NCBI GenBank assembly: GCA_018372555.1
Contig: JAHAIU010000113.1
Span: 1 to 8,668 of the forward strand
Direction: 5' to 3'
From: Clostridium sp.
GTDB lineage: Bacteria; Bacillota; Clostridia; Clostridiales; Clostridiaceae
Length of the DNA: 8,668 nt
The number at the start of each line of letters is the position of its first letter. Position 1 is the stretch's first letter. Shown piece after piece: positions 6,149-8,668 of this stretch. The translations under genes and the position numbers were made by a program. A model generated the notes under the pieces. The model searched no databases, had not been told where the DNA came from, and saw only the letters and a program-made list of their open reading frames with translations.

Positions 6149-6725
6149 TAATATCTATGTTAATAGTAAAAGATCTGGAGAAAGGGTTATTGATAATATA
6201 ACAACTTTCATCGAAGGTAAACTGAAGCTAAAAATAAAAGAATATAAAAGTGGAGTCGAGAGACCATGGAAAAGAAAATTTCTTGGCTTTACATTAAATT
6301 TAATGTTTGGGAAAGCATATTCAAGCATATCTAAGCAATCATTAAAAATACATAAAGAAAAATTAAGGGATATATTAAACAGGTCAAAACCGATTCCTTT
6401 GGAACAAAGAATAAATAAGCTTAATCAGATAAATACAGGATGGGTCAATTATTACGGAGTTTCAAAATGTAAAGGAATTTTAGGGCAATTGGATATATGG
6501 ATAAGACGAAGATTGAGAATGTGTATATGGAAACAATGGAAAAAGGTAAAAACTAGATATAGAAACCTTAAGAAATTAGGATTAACACATTATCAATCAA
6601 TAAAATTTGCCAATACCCGAAAAGGATATTGGCGAATAGCTAATAGTGCAGCACTAAATACTACACTTACAAATCAATTCTTTGCCGACTTAGGCTTGAA
6701 AAGCCTAACGGCGTCATTATATTAA
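6147..6725 (+). pseudogene. Group II intron RT/maturase, 5'-truncated (IIC type)
   Basis: This is the C-terminal third of an intron-encoded reverse transcriptase/maturase. The frame is open from 6105, but recognisable protein begins at about 6147 with CNIYVNSKRSGERV, which in the family directly follows the catalytic YADD. So palm motifs RT0-RT5, with both aspartates, are missing. What remains is WKRKFLGFTL (RT7), the thumb, domain X with INTGWVNYYGVSKCKG, RRRLRMCIWKQWKK, and the ending RKGYWRIANS...LGLKSLT. That last pattern is characteristic of group IIC maturases, which lack an endonuclease domain. The first ATG (6303) lies inside the protein and has no good ribosome binding site, so it is not a native start. 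Reverse transcription is impossible; whether an X-domain fragment is made is unknown. It is followed by its own domain V. Confidence 0.88.
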
Positions 6726-6742
6726 AATTCATTAAACTAAAG

Positions 6743-6779
6743 GAACCGCCGTGTACCAGATCGGTATGCACGGTGGTGG
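6743..6779 (+). ncRNA. Domain V of the truncated IIC-type intron
   Basis: ACCGCCGTG (6745-6753) pairs with CACGGTGGT (6769-6777), with the two-base bulge TG and an upper stem TACC/GGTA capped by AGATC. GAACCGCCGT...ACGGTGGT is the characteristic domain V of IIC introns and lies 20 bases past the matching maturase gene. The usual domain VI does not follow; the 5' end of another intron does. Confidence 0.8.
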
Positions 6780-6783
6780 TGTG

Positions 6784-7291
6784 TCATGAAAGCTATATAA
6801 ATGATGAAGGAAGGCCCTTCGGGAGGGATTGAACAGGCAAATCTACTAAACAACCTTAATGTTGCTATGATAAAGAGTCATGGTGAGAAGCGATTAAGGA
6901 AAAGGCTGTAAGAAACAGTCATGTAGGATATATGAAGATGAACTAAAGTGAACCATTGAAGAAGTATCGAAAGCGTAAGACTTTAGCAAAACTTATTTTT
7001 CACCACTGAATAAGGACAAGGATAGTGGTTACCTGTAATACTGACTATCTGCTAAACGGTATTAAGATGGCATGAGCATATATTAGGCATTTATATGGAA
7101 CATGGGAACCTGTGATATGATGGAAATCGAAAAAGTACAAGTTATAGAAAAATAAGGCTGAAAGTAGAAAAGCATATCACAGAGGCGGAGATACTCGTAG
7201 TAGTGATGAAGTAATTGTAATGATTATAGAGCGAAGGGGTATCATCATTCAGCTTAAAATCAAATAACAACTAGATAACTAGGAGGATTAT
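6784..7291 (+). ncRNA. Group II intron RNA, domains I-III and start of IV
   Basis: There is no open reading frame here; the sequence is more GC-balanced than its surroundings and full of short pairings. One example is CCACT/AGTGG (about 7003-7028), a likely arm of domain I. The stretch with ACTCGTAGTAG and AGCGAAGGGG resembles domain III and the start of domain IV of known introns. It should fold into the ribozyme core, bind the encoded maturase and carry the exon-binding sites, which I could not place by eye. Confidence 0.65.
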
Positions 7292-8521
7292 ATGAGGGAA
7301 AGCAAACAATATAATATACCTAAGAGAATAGTTTTAGAAGCATACAAAAGAGTAAAATCAAATAAGGGAAGTGCAGGAGTAGACGGAATAGATTTTGAAA
7401 AATTTGAAGAAAATCTAAAAGGGAACTTATATAAATTATGGAATAGAATGAGTTCAGGATGCTATTTTCCGGCACCAGTATTGGCAGTAGATATACCTAA
7501 AAAGAATGGTGAAACTAGAACTTTGGGAATACCAACTATTACAGATAGAATTGCACAGATGATTGCAAGAATGTATTTAGAACCTAAAGTAGAACCAATA
7601 TTTCATGAAGACTCTTATGGGTATAGACCTAATAAATCAGAAATAGATGCTATTGGGAAAGTGAGAGAGCGTTGTTGGAAATATGATTATGTAATAGAGC
7701 TTGATATAAAAGGATTATTCGATAACATTAACCACGAGTTACTTATGAAAGCAGTTGAATTGCACACTGAGGAAAAGTGGGTAAAGCTCTATATAAAACG
7801 GTGGCTAAAAACACCTTTTACTACAAAGCAAGGAGATGTTATACAAAGAGATTCCGGAACTCTGCAAGGAGGAGTTATAAGTCCTGTATTAGCAAATATA
7901 TTCTTGCATTATTCATTTGATATATGGATGAAAAGAAATTATCCAATGGCTCCTTTTGCTAGATATGCAGATGATGCAGTTATACATTGTAAATCAGAGA
8001 AGGAAGCAAAAGAAATAAAAGAAGCTTTAACATTGAGAATGCAACAATGTAAATTGGAGCTGCATCCACAGAAAACAAGAATAGTATATTGTAAAGATGA
8101 AGATAGAACACAGGAATACCCTTTAACCGAATTTGATTTTTTAGGGTATACATACAAGGCAGTATACATTAAATGTAGAGATGGTAGAATGAGAAATAAT
8201 TTTATTGCTTCAGCAAGTGTAAAAGCATGTAAAAGTTTAAGGGATAAAATTAAAGAACTAAACCTACATAAAATGACTGGAAGCAATATAAATATTATTG
8301 CGGAAATAATAAATCCTATGGTTAGAGGATGGATAAATTATTTTAGTAAATATAATCCATCAGATATTAAGTATACCATTGAATGTATAGAACGTAGGTT
8401 GATAAAATGGGCTATGTGTAAGTATAAAAACTTACGTGGTCGTAGGAAATTAGCAAGAAAATGGCTATCAGAAATAAAAATCAGAGAACCAAAACTTTTT
8501 GCACATTGGAATTTTAGGTAA
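7292..8521 (+). CDS. ltrA: Group II intron reverse transcriptase/maturase
   Basis: This multifunctional protein splices its host intron and copies it into DNA. Strong AGGAGG at 7281-7286 fixes the start. Of the 409 residues, RT0-RT2 lie at about 8-90 (SNKGSAGVDG, KKNGETRTLGIP), RT2a/3 at 105-150 (SYGYRPNKS, ELDIKGLFDNI with catalytic D138), RT4 at 190-205 (GTLQGGVISPVLANIF), and RT5 has YADD (225-228, the other catalytic aspartates). RT7 is FDFLGYTY (281-288). Domain X includes NPMVRGWINYFSKY (341-354), and the protein ends at KLFAHWNF. No DNA-binding/HNH endonuclease domain follows, so mobility would rely on nascent strands or transient single-stranded DNA. The YADDAVIHC form and the C-terminus differ from the IIC fragment upstream, suggesting another ORF class (D/E-like from memory, not certain). 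All catalytic residues look intact. It is named after the family prototype. Confidence 0.92.
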   Translation: MRESKQYNIPKRIVLEAYKRVKSNKGSAGVDGIDFEKFEENLKGNLYKLWNRMSSGCYFPAPVLAVDIPKKNGETRTLGIPTITDRIAQMIARMYLEPKVEPIFHEDSYGYRPNKSEIDAIGKVRERCWKYDYVIELDIKGLFDNINHELLMKAVELHTEEKWVKLYIKRWLKTPFTTKQGDVIQRDSGTLQGGVISPVLANIFLHYSFDIWMKRNYPMAPFARYADDAVIHCKSEKEAKEIKEALTLRMQQCKLELHPQKTRIVYCKDEDRTQEYPLTEFDFLGYTYKAVYIKCRDGRMRNNFIASASVKACKSLRDKIKELNLHKMTGSNINIIAEIINPMVRGWINYFSKYNPSDIKYTIECIERRLIKWAMCKYKNLRGRRKLARKWLSEIKIREPKLFAHWNFR

Positions 8522-8542
8522 ATAAATCTTGTTGAATGATAA

Positions 8543-8575
8543 GAGCCGTATGAAAGGAGACTTTCACGTACGGTC
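8543..8575 (+). ncRNA. Domain V of the second intron
   Basis: AGCCGTA pairs with TACGGT below a CG bulge (8567-8568). The upper stem TGAAAG/CTTTCA is capped by a GAGA tetraloop, as in group II domain V with an AGC catalytic triad. The usual 3' strand is TACGGTTC; here it is TACGGTC, so the lowest pairs of the helix are disturbed. It begins 22 bases after the RT stop. Confidence 0.75.
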
Positions 8576-8668
8576 AATGTCGTCAACTTAAGTAATTTGT
8601 AAATATAAATCACGATTATTTTTAGATGATATATTTAAATTTCTTCTAAAAAATGGTACACTAAATAA
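8576..8668. other. Tail after domain V without recognisable gene
   Basis: These bases are AT-rich and hold no obvious domain VI hairpin, no branch-point context and no coding region. CAATGTCGTCAACTTAAG (8574-8591) is less AT-rich than the rest and might be the edge of another element or of an exon, but I cannot identify it. Confidence 0.5.

Larger units (their letters stand above)
6779..8575 (+). mobile_element. Second group II intron with intact-looking RT gene
   Basis: A retroelement of about 1.8 kb. The proposed 5' end is GTGTG (6779-6783), fitting GUGYG. About 510 bases of non-coding RNA domains follow, then the RT/maturase gene in domain IV (7292-8521), then domain V (8543-8575). Segments typical of group II RNA include AAGGCCCTTCGGGAGGGATT near 6810-6830, GGAACATGGGAACCTGTG near 7097-7115, and a domain III-like CGGAGATACTCGTAGTAG with GAGCGAAGGGG (7185-7240). 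The element is not of the IIC type seen just upstream. No domain VI or clear 3' splice site is visible after 8575, so the 3' boundary is uncertain and the intron may be 3'-damaged. Confidence 0.75.

Noticed and set aside
7292..8521. RT as part of a retron, diversity-generating or abortive-infection defence system
   Set aside because: Domain X, the GWINYF segment and flanking group II RNA domains, including domain V, identify an intron-encoded protein; no msr/msd, template/variable repeats or toxin partner is present.
7939..8613. Two minus-strand open frames over the end of the RT gene
   Set aside because: They are antisense shadows of the RT/maturase coding sequence and of intron domain V.

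Overview
The window looks like Clostridium or a close relative. Base composition is strongly AT-rich, ribosome binding sites are of the AGGAGG/GGGGGA type a few bases ahead of ATG, and codon use is A/T-ending. It is an accessory locus: one intact metabolic operon set between remains of mobile DNA.

Left part (1-1850). A tRNA-Arg(CCU) gene with a strong intrinsic terminator is followed by an opposite-strand tyrosine integrase reduced to 138 codons. Its N-terminal arm is gone, and the stretch between box I and box II has been deleted in frame. Next come AT-rich DNA, an unassigned 115-residue membrane protein, a half-decayed terminator and a short C-terminal coding relic that may come from a cell-wall amidase. 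Together this reads as the collapsed remnant of an element that once integrated at the tRNA.

Middle (1862-5735). This is a complete small sucrose regulon: a LacI-family repressor (scrR) with its own terminator, a near-perfect vegetative promoter covered by three copies of an operator-like motif, a LacY/CscB-type sucrose:proton symporter, and a GH32 sucrose hydrolase (scrB). The layout implies uptake of free sucrose and hydrolysis in the cytoplasm, not the PTS route with sucrose-6-phosphate. No fructokinase gene follows. The hairpin after scrB is intact on one side only, as if its distal arm had been replaced at a junction.

Right part (about 5775-8668). This is a pile-up of mobile elements: (a) the 3' end of an IS3-family transposase on the minus strand, killed by a stop at its catalytic Glu codon and by a frameshift; (b) what looks like the DV/DVI tail of a group II intron, also on the minus strand, ending where the transposase homology begins; (c) a 5'-truncated plus-strand IIC-type group II intron keeping only the end of its RT/maturase gene, from just after the expected YADD position, plus a recognisable domain V; (d) a second plus-strand group II intron starting at or just after that domain V, with intron RNA domains, an apparently intact 409-residue RT/maturase with YADD, and a domain V lacking a standard base near its 3' end with no recognisable domain VI after it. 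The serial or nested arrangement of intron pieces of different types is the most unusual part of the window. No CRISPR array, rRNA gene or plasmid origin is visible.
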